From NCBI GenBank assembly GCA_026398675.1, contig JAPLSK010000180.1, forward strand, positions 1 through 7,036: a DNA stretch of 7,036 nucleotides, written 5' to 3'. Every line of letters begins with the position of its first letter. Positions within the stretch are counted from its first letter, which is position 1. Of the stretch, positions 1 through 5,153 are shown in pieces. The position numbers and the translations under genes are program-made. The notes under the pieces were generated by a model, which searched no databases, was not told the DNA's origin, and worked only from the letters and a program-made list of their open reading frames with translations. The DNA comes from a bacterium. Lineage in GTDB: Bacteria > RBG-13-66-14.

Positions 1-752
1 ATGCGCCGGCCTCCGGAAACCGGCGTCCCGGCCACCAGCGGGTCGTCGGCGTTCAACAGGGCGACGGCCCCGGGCTCCAGTTGGGTGAAAAGACGGCACT
101 TGGTGGCGTAGTAACCCTCCAGCCGCCGGTGGTAGTCCAGGTGCTCCTGGGTGACGTTGGTGAAGCCCGCCGCGGCGAAGACCAGACCGTCCGTCCGCCG
201 CTGATCCAGGGCGTGGCTGGTCACCTCCATCACCGCGTCCTGCAACCCCGAATCCACCGCCTCCCGCAGGAGGCCGTGGAGTTTGAGCGGCTCCGGGGTA
301 GTCCAGTCCGCCTCCTCCCAGCGGTTGCCGAGCCAGTACCCCGTCGTCCCCAAGAGGGCCGTCTTCCGTCCCGCCGCCTTGAGGATGCTCGCGATGATAT
401 GGACGCTGGTTGTCTTGCCGTTGGTGCCGGTGACGCCGACGAGGCGCAGCTTCTCCGCGGGATGGCCGAACCAGTGCGCGGCGAGCTGGGCCAGGGCCAG
501 GCGCGGGTCCTCGCTCGTCGCCCAGGGCACGTTCACCCCGGTCGGAGGTGCTGTAGGCGCCAAAACCGCCGCGGCGCCGCGTTCCAGGGCGTTGCCCAGG
601 TAAGCCAAGGCGTCGTGCCCCACCCCGCCCATGGCGACGAAGAGGGTCCCCGGCTCGACCCGCCGGGAATCGTAGGCGATCTTTTTTATCTCCGCGTCGC
701 CCCGGACGAGCGCGGCCGCCGGGGTGTTCGAGATGAGGGCGCTGAAGCGCAT
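1..752 (-). CDS. murE: UDP-N-acetylmuramoyl-tripeptide synthetase MurE, N-terminal 250 residues (cut by window edge)
   Basis: Cytoplasmic Mur ligase that adds the third stem-peptide residue to UDP-MurNAc-L-Ala-D-Glu, using ATP, in peptidoglycan synthesis. Read on the minus strand from ATG at 752-750, the frame stays open to position 3. Visible motifs in order: the N-terminal UDP-binding signature YDSRRVEPGTLFVAMAG (about residues 27-43); the ATP P-loop VGVTGTNGKTT (105-115); TTPEPLKLHGLL; the MurE-typical MEVTSHAL (MEVSSHAL in most homologues); FTNVTQEHLDYH; and NADDP near the edge. These distinguish MurE from MurC, MurD and MurF. The C-terminal domain, whose DNPR-type motif would tell meso-diaminopimelate from lysine use, lies outside the window. 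A purine-rich AGGGGAG at 763-757 sits four bases before the start. The gene is transcribed divergently from the dCMP deaminase. Family identity is very secure; the third amino acid cannot be decided here. Confidence 0.96.
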   Translation of the reverse strand, partial: MRFSALISNTPAAALVRGDAEIKKIAYDSRRVEPGTLFVAMGGVGHDALAYLGNALERGAAAVLAPTAPPTGVNVPWATSEDPRLALAQLAAHWFGHPAEKLRLVGVTGTNGKTTSVHIIASILKAAGRKTALLGTTGYWLGNRWEEADWTTPEPLKLHGLLREAVDSGLQDAVMEVTSHALDQRRTDGLVFAAAGFTNVTQEHLDYHRRLEGYYATKCRLFTQLEPGAVALLNADDPLVAGTPVSGGRR

Positions 753-756
753 GGGG

Positions 757-807
757 CTCCCCTGGTCTTTTGAATGACATGGTATCACCGGCGCGGCGGG
801 CTGGCAA
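757..807 (-). promoter_or_regulatory. Putative sigma70-type promoter and ribosome binding site of murE
   Basis: On the minus strand, TTGCCA (807-802) is followed after exactly 17 bases by TACCAT (784-779). The -10 hexamer is preceded by TG plus one base, an extended -10 element. A start near 772 would give a leader of about 20 bases containing AGGGGAG (763-757) before the ATG at 752. The -35 matches the consensus at five of six bases and the -10 at four of six. This is motif reading only; the organism's sigma factor preference is unknown. Confidence 0.45.
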
Positions 808-834
808 GCCCGGTCGAGGGGCGAAGCGGTTTCC

Positions 835-853
835 CTCTCCCTTTTAGGGAGAG
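835..853. repeat. Perfect 8-bp hairpin with TTT loop
   Basis: The arms CTCTCCCT (835-842) and AGGGAGAG (846-853) are exact reverse complements around a TTT loop. It is followed by 'gggatagggtgagggg', a pattern related to the 'ccctcacccc' runs near 5043 and 5272 in the opposite orientation. It lies about 50 bases upstream of the murE -10 and could be transcribed only from elsewhere. No clear terminator T-tract follows on either strand. Confidence 0.6.
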
Positions 854-900
854 GCTCGCCTACGGGATAGGGTGAGGGGTAATGTCGGGAGAGCGAATGC

Positions 901-922
901 GGCGGGGATAGGAATCCCCGCC
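901..922 (-). repeat. Palindromic repeat, GGCGGGGAT stem type
   Basis: Arms GGCGGGGAT (901-909) and ATCCCCGCC (914-922) pair perfectly around the loop AGGA. The flank CCTACAT (922-928) is the reverse complement of the ATGTAGG that precedes the related copies at 4999 and 5326, so this copy is inverted relative to them. Confidence 0.75.
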
Positions 923-953
923 CTACATCATCACAATATGATAGGCACGGGCT
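920..953 (+). repeat. 34-bp direct repeat, copy 1
   Basis: This segment and 1128-1161 share 'gccctacatcatc' at one end and 'aggcacgggct' at the other, with seven unrelated or diverged bases between; both are 34 bases long. It begins in the closing arm of the palindrome at 901-922. The conserved ends and variable middle suggest that these palindromes travel with part of their flank. Confidence 0.65.
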
Positions 954-997
954 GGAGCGGTTTCACTCTCCCCGTGGGAGGTCTGTGAGACACGGGC

Positions 998-1018
998 TTA
1001 AGGGTGAGGGCTGCCTTA
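998..1018 (+). repeat. Repeat whose reverse complement recurs at 5359-5380
   Basis: TTAAGGGTGAGGGCTGCCTTA here matches the reverse complement of 5359-5380 apart from one missing G and one substitution. It is one of several segments shared in opposite orientation by the two intergenic gaps on either side of the four-gene + strand block. Confidence 0.6.
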
Positions 1019-1061
1019 TAAAGAACGGGAGGGTCTGGATACCCTCCCCTACGGGTCAGGC

Positions 1062-1134
1062 GTGAATCGTGCGCTCCCCTCGTAGGGGCCGACCTTCAGG
1101 TCGGCCCGTGAGCGGATGTGGACACCCGCCCTAC
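1062..1134 (+). repeat. Composite double-hairpin repeat, copy 1
   Basis: Reads GTGAATC, about twelve bases, then CGTAGGGGCCGACC, ending in CCCTAC. It holds two adjacent hairpins. The first is a perfect 10-bp stem, GGGCCGACCT (1086-1095) and AGGTCGGCCC (1098-1107), with a two-base loop. The second is GCGGATGT (1112-1119) and ACACCCGC (1122-1129), loop GG, with one A-C mismatch that becomes a G-U pair in minus-strand RNA. The reverse complement of 5154-5227 has the same order: GTGAATC, the GGGCCGACCT hairpin, a second hairpin, CCTAC. The two copies are therefore in opposite orientations about 4 kb apart. Confidence 0.75.
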
Positions 1135-1161
1135 ATCATCGCAAAAAACGAGGCACGGGCT
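1128..1161 (+). repeat. 34-bp direct repeat, copy 2
   Basis: Second copy of the segment at 920-953: same 'gccctacatcatc' start and 'aggcacgggct' end, same length, differing mainly in the seven central bases, which here are A-rich (positions 1144-1150). It overlaps the end of the composite hairpin element. Confidence 0.65.
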
Positions 1162-1189
1162 AGGGTGAGGGTCGCCTTTGTAAAAGCGC

Positions 1190-1218
1190 GGCGGGGACTA
1201 AAATCCCCGCCCTACATT
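1190..1218 (-). repeat. Palindromic repeat, GGCGGGGA stem type, inverted copy
   Basis: Arms GGCGGGGA (1190-1197) and TCCCCGCC (1204-1211), then CTACATT. Read on the minus strand it is AATGTAGGGCGGGGATTTTAG followed by TCCCCGCC, which matches the two 32-bp repeats at 4999 and 5326 with one C-to-T change. In minus-strand RNA that change turns a C-G pair into a U-G pair, so the 10-bp stem remains. Confidence 0.75.
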
Positions 1219-1261
1219 CGGACGCACAGCGGTGAATGTCACGCCGGCCACGCAAAACGCC

Positions 1262-1290
1262 TTGCCCACGCCCCGGTACTCTGGTAGAAT
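1262..1290 (+). promoter_or_regulatory. Putative sigma70-type promoter of the dCMP deaminase gene
   Basis: TTGCCC (1262-1267), a 17-base spacer, then TAGAAT (1285-1290), with TGG immediately before the -10 forming an extended -10. Transcription would begin near 1297, only about 14 bases before the ATG at 1311, so the leader would hold little beyond the ribosome binding site. It closely resembles the murE promoter on the other strand (TTGCCA, 17 bases, TGA, TACCAT). Position directly in front of a gene supports it; there is no experimental evidence. Confidence 0.5.
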
Positions 1291-1310
1291 GCACCCTCCG
1301 AGGGAGTAAG

Positions 1311-1772
1311 ATGGGCAGGCCGTCCTGGGACGAGTACTTCATGCAGATCGCCGGGCTGGTGTCCACCCGCTCAACTTGTATGCGGCGCAGCGTGGGGGCG
1401 GTGCTCGTCCGCGACAAGACTATCCTGGCGACGGGCTACAACGGCACTCCCCGGGGGTTGAAGCACTGCGAGGAGTTGGGCGGCTGCTACCGGGAGCAGC
1501 TCGGCGTCCCCTCCGGCGAGCGCCACGAAATCTGCCGGGGAACGCACGCCGAGCAGAACGCCATCGCCCAGGCCGCCCTGGTCGGCGTCTCCACCAAAGA
1601 CTCCACCCTCTACGTAACGAACCACCCCTGCAGCATCTGCACCAAAATCCTCCTGAACGCGGGGATCACGAGGGTGGTCTACGCCGAGGGCTACCCCGAC
1701 GAGCTCGCCCGGTTCCTGATCGAGGAGGCCCGGAACCTGGGTCTGTTGGAGGTCAACTGCCTGGGGGAGTAG
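1311..1772 (+). CDS. dCMP deaminase (ComEB-like, 153 aa)
   Basis: Zinc-dependent deoxycytidylate deaminase converting dCMP to dUMP, the thymidylate synthase substrate, in the cytoplasm. The zinc and catalytic motifs of the family are all present: GTHAEQNAIAQAA with H79 as zinc ligand and E81 as proton shuttle, and TNHPCSICTKIL with C107 and C110 as zinc ligands. The N-terminal SVGAVLV...GYNGTPRGLKHC block (27-53) is typical of dCMP rather than cytidine or tRNA-adenosine deaminases; C53, H72 and C75 may add a structural metal site. The frame is open back to 1236, but the upstream residues are unlike the family. ATG at 1311 has GAGGGAG (1300-1306) four bases before it and an adjacent promoter, and gives the usual ~150-residue length. 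It ends in TAG, 115 bp before the dehydrogenase-like gene. No odd residues seen. Confidence 0.95.
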   Translation: MGRPSWDEYFMQIAGLVSTRSTCMRRSVGAVLVRDKTILATGYNGTPRGLKHCEELGGCYREQLGVPSGERHEICRGTHAEQNAIAQAALVGVSTKDSTLYVTNHPCSICTKILLNAGITRVVYAEGYPDELARFLIEEARNLGLLEVNCLGE

Positions 1773-1809
1773 AGCGATCGGCGGCGCCGTCCGGGAAATG
1801 CGAAGGAGA

Positions 1810-1873
1810 CAAGGGGTTTAACCCCCTTGCCCTCGATGCGGCGCGAAGAACTGATTTATACCCGTTAAGCGGG
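1810..1873 (+). repeat. Two hairpins in the leader of the dehydrogenase-like gene
   Basis: The 115-bp gap between dCMP deaminase and the next gene holds CAAGGGG (1810-1816), loop TTTAAC, CCCCTTG (1823-1829), then CCCG (1861-1864), loop TTAAG, CGGG (1870-1873). The second hairpin ends just before the Shine-Dalgarno AAGGAGG (1876-1882). The first could be another interspersed repeat or a weak intercistronic terminator or processing site, although no T-run follows. TTTATA at 1855-1860 looks like a -10 box but has no good -35 at the right distance, so I do not call a promoter. Confidence 0.4.
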
Positions 1874-1887
1874 ACAAGGAGGGCCGG

Positions 1888-2946
1888 TTGGGGATTTTCG
1901 AGAAACTGATCGAGGGCGGCCACGAGCAGCTAATCTTCTGTCAGCACCGCCCGACCAAGCTGCGCGCCCTCATCGCCATCCACAACACGACCCTGGGGCC
2001 GGCCCTGGGCGGCTGCCGCATCCGGGATTACCCCACCGAGGACGACGCCGTGGCCGACACGCTCCGTCTGGCGGAGAGCATGACCTATCAGGCGACGCTG
2101 GCCAACTACGACGCCGGCGGGGGAATGACCGTCATCTGGGGCGAACCGAAGATAAAAGAGGATGAGGCGGTCCTGCGCGCCTTTGGACGTTTTCTGAACG
2201 GCATCAACGGCCGCATCGTCGCCTTCGCCGACCTGGGCACCGACGACGACGACATGCGCTCGGTGGGTATCGAGACGCCCCACGTCATAGCCAGCTCCCC
2301 CCACGAGGTCCCCTCGGATGTCGGAGCGGCCTGGGGGGTGTACCACGGCATCACCGCCTGCCTGAACACCGCCTTCAACAGCTCCAACGTGCAGGACCGT
2401 ACCGTCGTCATCCAGGGGGTGGGGGGCGTGGGCAGCGCCCTGGCCTCGATCCTCGTCCAGATGGGCGCCAAGCTCTACATCTCCGATCTCAAGTACGACC
2501 CCCTGAAGGCGATTCAGGACCTATACCCCGCCGTGGAGTTGGTCCAGACGGACGAGGTTTACGACGTGCCGTGCGACATCTTCAGCCCCTGCGCCGTGGG
2601 GGGAGTGATAGACGCCGACACGGTGGAGCGCCTGCGGTGCAAGATCGTGGCCGGCGCAGCCTTCAACGTCCTCTCCGACTCCTCCCTGGCGCTCCGTCTC
2701 GAGGAGCGGGGGATTCTCTTGGCGCCGGAATTCGTGATAAACGCCGGCGACGTGCTGATGATGAACCGCCCGGGCGACATGGCCGACCTCGAGGAGGTCA
2801 AACGGGCGACGCGCCAGATATACTCCAACCTCTCCAAGGTCTTCGCCCGAGCCCGGCAGATGGGCGTCCCACCGCTATTCGCGGCCCGGGAGATGGCCCG
2901 CGAGAAGATAGCCCGCATCGGAAAAACCAAATCAATCATGTGCTAG
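1888..2946 (+). CDS. Glu/Leu/Phe/Val dehydrogenase family protein lacking both catalytic lysines (352 aa)
   Basis: The sequence matches Bacillus-type leucine dehydrogenase throughout (EQLIFCQ, LIAIHNTTLGPALGGCR, LRLAESMTY, FGRFLNGINGR, DLGTDDDDM, CDIFSPCAVGGVID, APEFVINAG). Against the remembered Bacillus enzyme, residues 1-118 align without a gap, so numbering is shared. LeuDH Lys68 and Lys80 are here Gln68 (codon 2089-2091) and Met80 (2125-2127, in GGGM), while Asp115 is kept. The NPSPVTAYGVY segment is three residues shorter and reads PSDVGAAWGVY. The Rossmann loop GVGGVG (177-182) and acidic D200 remain, as does N260. It probably binds NAD(H) or another nucleotide, but ordinary oxidative deamination of leucine looks unlikely; a regulatory or altered-chemistry role is inference. 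The start is TTG at 1888, with a strong AAGGAGG (1876-1882) and LeuDH-like MGIFEKL; no nearer ATG fits. The stop is 27 bp before eno, suggesting co-transcription. Confidence 0.88.
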   Translation: MGIFEKLIEGGHEQLIFCQHRPTKLRALIAIHNTTLGPALGGCRIRDYPTEDDAVADTLRLAESMTYQATLANYDAGGGMTVIWGEPKIKEDEAVLRAFGRFLNGINGRIVAFADLGTDDDDMRSVGIETPHVIASSPHEVPSDVGAAWGVYHGITACLNTAFNSSNVQDRTVVIQGVGGVGSALASILVQMGAKLYISDLKYDPLKAIQDLYPAVELVQTDEVYDVPCDIFSPCAVGGVIDADTVERLRCKIVAGAAFNVLSDSSLALRLEERGILLAPEFVINAGDVLMMNRPGDMADLEEVKRATRQIYSNLSKVFARARQMGVPPLFAAREMAREKIARIGKTKSIMC

Positions 2947-2973
2947 GGCACAAACAACGGGGAGAATCACCAG

Positions 2974-4269
2974 ATGTGCAAGATAGCCAACGTAAGGGGG
3001 CGTGAGATCCTCGACTCCCGGGGTAACCCCACCGTGGAGGTCGAGGTTTTCACCAGCGAGGATAAACTGGGCCGGGCCATGGTCCCATCGGGAGCCAGCA
3101 CCGGCGAGCACGAGGCCGTGGAGCTGCGCGACGGCGACAAATCACGCTACCGGGGCATGGGCGTGCTCAAGGCCGTGAACAACGTGAACACGGAAATCCG
3201 CGACCTCCTGGTGGGGATGAACCCCCTGGACCAGGAGAACATAGACCGGGTGTTGATCGAGCTGGACGGCACACCGAACAAGGGCCGCCTGGGGGCCAAC
3301 GCCATCCTGGGGGCCAGCATCGCGGTGGCCAAAGCGGCGGCCCGGCACTATGACATCCCGCTCTACCGCTACCTGGGCGGCGCCGCGGCCCGCGTACTTC
3401 CGGTGCCCATGTTCAACATCCTCAACGGCGGCAAGCACGCCGACAACAACATGGACATGCAGGAGTTCATGATCTGCCCCACGGGCTTCCCGAGCTTCCA
3501 TGAGGCGCTGCGGGCCGGTTCGGAGATTTTCCGCGCCCTGGGCCAGGTGCTCAAAAAGCAGGGCTACTTCATCGGCGTGGGTGATGAGGGCGGGTACGCC
3601 CCGAATTTAAAGTCCAACGCCGAGGCCTTCGAGAAGCTCATCGAGGCCATCGAGCTCGCCGGCTACAAGCCGGGGGGCGACGTCTGGATCGCCCTGGACG
3701 CCGCCGCCAGCAGTTTCTATAAAGACGGCAAGTACAGACTCGAAGCCGTGGGCAAGACCTTCGACACCGCCGGGCTGATCAAGGTTTACTGCGAATGGGT
3801 GGACATCTACCCGCTCATCTCCATCGAGGACGGCCTGGCCGAGAACGACTGGGAGGGCTTCATCGAGCTCACCCGCCTACTGGGCGACCGCATCCAGATA
3901 GTGGGCGACGACCTCTACGCCACCAATGTGGAGAGGCTCCGGGAGGGGACACGGCGCAGGGCCTCCAATTCGATTCTCATCAAGCTCAACCAGATCGGCA
4001 CGGTGTCGGAGACGCTCCTGACGATGCGCACCGCTTTCCGTTCCGAGATAAGCTGCGTCGTCAGCCACCGCTCCGGCGAGACGGAGGACTCCACCATCGC
4101 CCACCTGGCGGTGGCCACCAACTGCGGCATGATCAAGTCCGGGGCCCCGAATCGCAGCGAGCGCCTCGCCAAATACAACGAGCTCCTGCGGATCGAGGAG
4201 TCCCTTGAGAATTCCGAGTATCCCGGCATCGAGGTGTTCAACGCGCGTATCATCCGGAACGGAGGGTGA
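2974..4269 (+). CDS. eno: Enolase (phosphopyruvate hydratase, 431 aa)
   Basis: Interconverts 2-phosphoglycerate and phosphoenolpyruvate in glycolysis and gluconeogenesis; a cytoplasmic, Mg-dependent enzyme. It is full length, with all signature residues. These are GREILDSRGNPTVEVEV (8-24); the mobile loop SGAST (39-43); H155 in NGGKHADNN; E164 in QEFM; E205 in GDEGGYAP; Mg ligands D242, E285 (SIEDGL) and D312 (VGDDL); catalytic K337 in SILIK; H365-R366-S367 in SHRSGETED; and K388 in IKSG. ATG at 2974 has GGGGAG (2959-2964) nine bases upstream. The gene follows the dehydrogenase-like gene by 27 bp, and its TGA overlaps or nearly abuts the start of the secreted-protein gene, so all three are probably on one message. 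Nothing in the sequence suggests loss of function. Identification is as secure as reading alone allows. Confidence 0.98.
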   Translation: MCKIANVRGREILDSRGNPTVEVEVFTSEDKLGRAMVPSGASTGEHEAVELRDGDKSRYRGMGVLKAVNNVNTEIRDLLVGMNPLDQENIDRVLIELDGTPNKGRLGANAILGASIAVAKAAARHYDIPLYRYLGGAAARVLPVPMFNILNGGKHADNNMDMQEFMICPTGFPSFHEALRAGSEIFRALGQVLKKQGYFIGVGDEGGYAPNLKSNAEAFEKLIEAIELAGYKPGGDVWIALDAAASSFYKDGKYRLEAVGKTFDTAGLIKVYCEWVDIYPLISIEDGLAENDWEGFIELTRLLGDRIQIVGDDLYATNVERLREGTRRRASNSILIKLNQIGTVSETLLTMRTAFRSEISCVVSHRSGETEDSTIAHLAVATNCGMIKSGAPNRSERLAKYNELLRIEESLENSEYPGIEVFNARIIRNGG

Positions 4270-4277
4270 TTAGTACC

Positions 4278-4823
4278 GTGCTGGACGCGATTCGCCCGGG
4301 GGGCGTTACTTCGTTTTACGCGGTTCCCCTCATCGCCGTACTCCTTCTGGCCGGCGGTGCTAGTGGCTCCGAGGAGGCCCGGTGGGAGCCAATGCCCGAT
4401 CTGGAACGGCTCCCCCCGTCGGCCGTCGAGGATTTAGGGACGTCGGAGGGTAGTGGGGTCATGCACTTCGATGGGAAGGACTACCTCGTCGCGCGGGTGT
4501 GGACCGACGAGGAACTCACCTCCCCTCTGACGCTAAAGCCCTGCGCCTACTGGTGGTACGAGGTGGCCTGGGAGGAGCCCGACGTGAGCCACCACATAAC
4601 GACCCAGATTTCAACGAACACACTCTACGTGGAAGTGGGCGGCAAGCTGATCGAGGTGGGTCAGGCCGAGCGGGGCGCAGGCCCCCAGTACGTAAAAACC
4701 TTCGCCCGGGGTTCCGAACCCGAGCGCATGCGCTTCGTGGACTGGAGCGTCTACGATTTCCCCGAGGCGACCTACGAGGAGTGGACCCTGGCACAGGGCG
4801 GCGAGTATAAAATCCGCGTCTAG
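4278..4823 (+). CDS. Unrecognised secreted protein, frame continues past an in-frame TAG
   Basis: I do not recognise the family. From GTG at 4278 the product has 181 residues: a short N-terminus with an Arg, a hydrophobic stretch YAVPLIAVLLLAGGASG (about 14-30), then an acidic, Trp- and Tyr-rich soluble part. This looks like a type I signal peptide with cleavage near ASG-S. No lipobox cysteine is present, so it is not an obvious lipoprotein. Alternating hydrophobic and polar residues (TLYVEVGGKLIEV, GEYKIRV) suggest beta strands. Two starts compete: GTG 4266 overlaps the enolase stop by four bases but has GGAGG directly abutting it; GTG 4278 has the same GGAGGG at a long but usable spacing and is preferred. 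Both imply translational coupling to eno. The open frame closes at TAG 4821-4823, yet 28 further in-frame codons look coding, so the gene may be truncated. Confidence 0.65.
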   Translation: MLDAIRPGGVTSFYAVPLIAVLLLAGGASGSEEARWEPMPDLERLPPSAVEDLGTSEGSGVMHFDGKDYLVARVWTDEELTSPLTLKPCAYWWYEVAWEEPDVSHHITTQISTNTLYVEVGGKLIEVGQAERGAGPQYVKTFARGSEPERMRFVDWSVYDFPEATYEEWTLAQGGEYKIRV

Positions 4824-4910
4824 GTGTTCGGCTCGGCCTACGAGGACGATTCGGGCGGTATCGTGTACGAGACTTATTACCATTACACCTTCTTGGAATT
4901 GCTCGATTGA
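4821..4910 (+). pseudogene. In-frame continuation of the secreted protein beyond TAG
   Basis: Directly after TAG (4821-4823) the same frame reads VFGSAYEDDSGGIVYETYYH and then YTFLELLD before TGA (4908-4910). By hand count 21 of the 28 codons end in G or C, matching the neighbouring genes. The alternating pattern in IVYETYYHYTF looks like a closing beta strand that would complete the domain begun by GEYKIRV. The likeliest explanations are a nonsense mutation (a sense codon such as CAG, AAG, GAG or TGG changed to TAG) or a base error in the assembly. Readthrough is possible but unsupported. TAG is a normal terminator in three other genes here, so code reassignment is not the reason. Confidence 0.55.
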
Positions 4911-4963
4911 CGGGCCTGTCGGTCGGCCGTTATAGACGGTTGGGTGTGATTCCAAAAATTTTA

Positions 4964-4991
4964 GGCGGACCTTCGGGTCCACCCGTTACTT
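4964..4991 (+). terminator. Possible terminator hairpin with TTCG tetraloop downstream of the eno operon
   Basis: GGCGGACC (4964-4971), loop TTCG, GGTCCACC (4976-4983): seven of eight bases pair, with a C(TTCG)G tetraloop, the most stable RNA loop type. It lies 54 bases past the second stop of the secreted-protein gene and is followed by CGTTACTTTTG, a short, imperfect T-tract; AAAAATTTT precedes it. This makes it the first plausible end of the + strand transcript, though the weak T-run leaves doubt. It also resembles a member of the local palindrome family (GG stem, CCCGT flank), so it may simply be another repeat. Confidence 0.4.
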
Positions 4992-4998
4992 TTGACTG

Positions 4999-5030
4999 AA
5001 TGTAGGGCGGGGACTTTAGTCCCCGCCGTT
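4999..5030 (+). repeat. 32-bp palindromic repeat, copy A
   Basis: AATGTAG leads into a perfect 10-bp palindrome, GGCGGGGACT (5006-5015), loop TT, AGTCCCCGCC (5018-5027), then GTT. The 32 bases are identical to 5326-5357, 327 bp downstream in the same orientation; a one-mismatch inverted copy is at 1190-1218. Followed by ATTTCAATTT, it could weakly terminate + strand transcription. Confidence 0.85.
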
Positions 5031-5042
5031 ATTTCAATTTAG

Positions 5043-5077
5043 CCCTCACCCCCCGACCCCGTCGGCGTGCCGCTCCC
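5043..5077 (+). repeat. C-rich direct repeat, copy 1
   Basis: Begins CCCTCACCCCCCGACCCC and continues GTCGGCGTGCCGCTCCC. The same string, with one deletion and a few substitutions, occurs at 5272-5305. The reverse of its first part, 'gggtgaggg', also occurs three times in the gap at 753-1310. It appears to be a second repeat type interleaved with the palindromes. Confidence 0.65.
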
Positions 5078-5153
5078 GCTGGGAGAGGTGGTCGCTACAC
5101 CCCCCTCCCTAGCCCTCCCCCCAGAGGGGGAGGGAGATGCAGGTTGCGATGAC

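Larger units (their letters stand above)
753..1310. other. Divergent intergenic gap rich in palindromic repeats
   Basis: This 558-bp gap separates murE from the dCMP deaminase gene. It carries outward-facing promoters at its two ends and, between about 830 and 1220, at least five hairpin-forming repeats of the family also found at 4911-5404. I see no convincing protein-coding gene: a 72-codon open frame at 1069-1287 runs straight through the palindromes and has no coherent protein sequence. No tRNA or riboswitch fold was recognised. Several purine-rich stretches of the 'agggtgaggg' type (870-878, 1003-1010, 1163-1171) recur between the hairpins, and pyrimidine-rich counterparts lie in the other gap. 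Confidence 0.8.

Noticed and set aside
81..773. 230-codon + strand open frame
   Set aside because: Antisense to murE, which has unmistakable Mur ligase motifs in the opposite strand; the + frame gives low-complexity Arg/Gly/Pro-rich sequence with no family resemblance.
1069..1287. 72-codon + strand open frame in the repeat-rich gap
   Set aside because: It reads through two palindromes and a direct repeat, has no ribosome binding site of note and overlaps the dCMP deaminase promoter.
1236..1310. Longer N-terminus for dCMP deaminase
   Set aside because: The 25 extra residues are unlike the family, cover the promoter, and the ATG at 1311 has a better ribosome binding site and gives the normal length.
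2974..4269. Inactive or unusual enolase paralogue, given the odd neighbour
   Set aside because: All Mg ligands, catalytic Glu, Lys and His residues and the mobile loops are present at normal spacing.
4611..4982. 123-codon minus-strand open frame over the end of the secreted-protein gene
   Set aside because: It lies opposite a better-supported frame with a signal peptide, and its sequence mirrors that frame's codons; no ribosome binding site or family match was seen.
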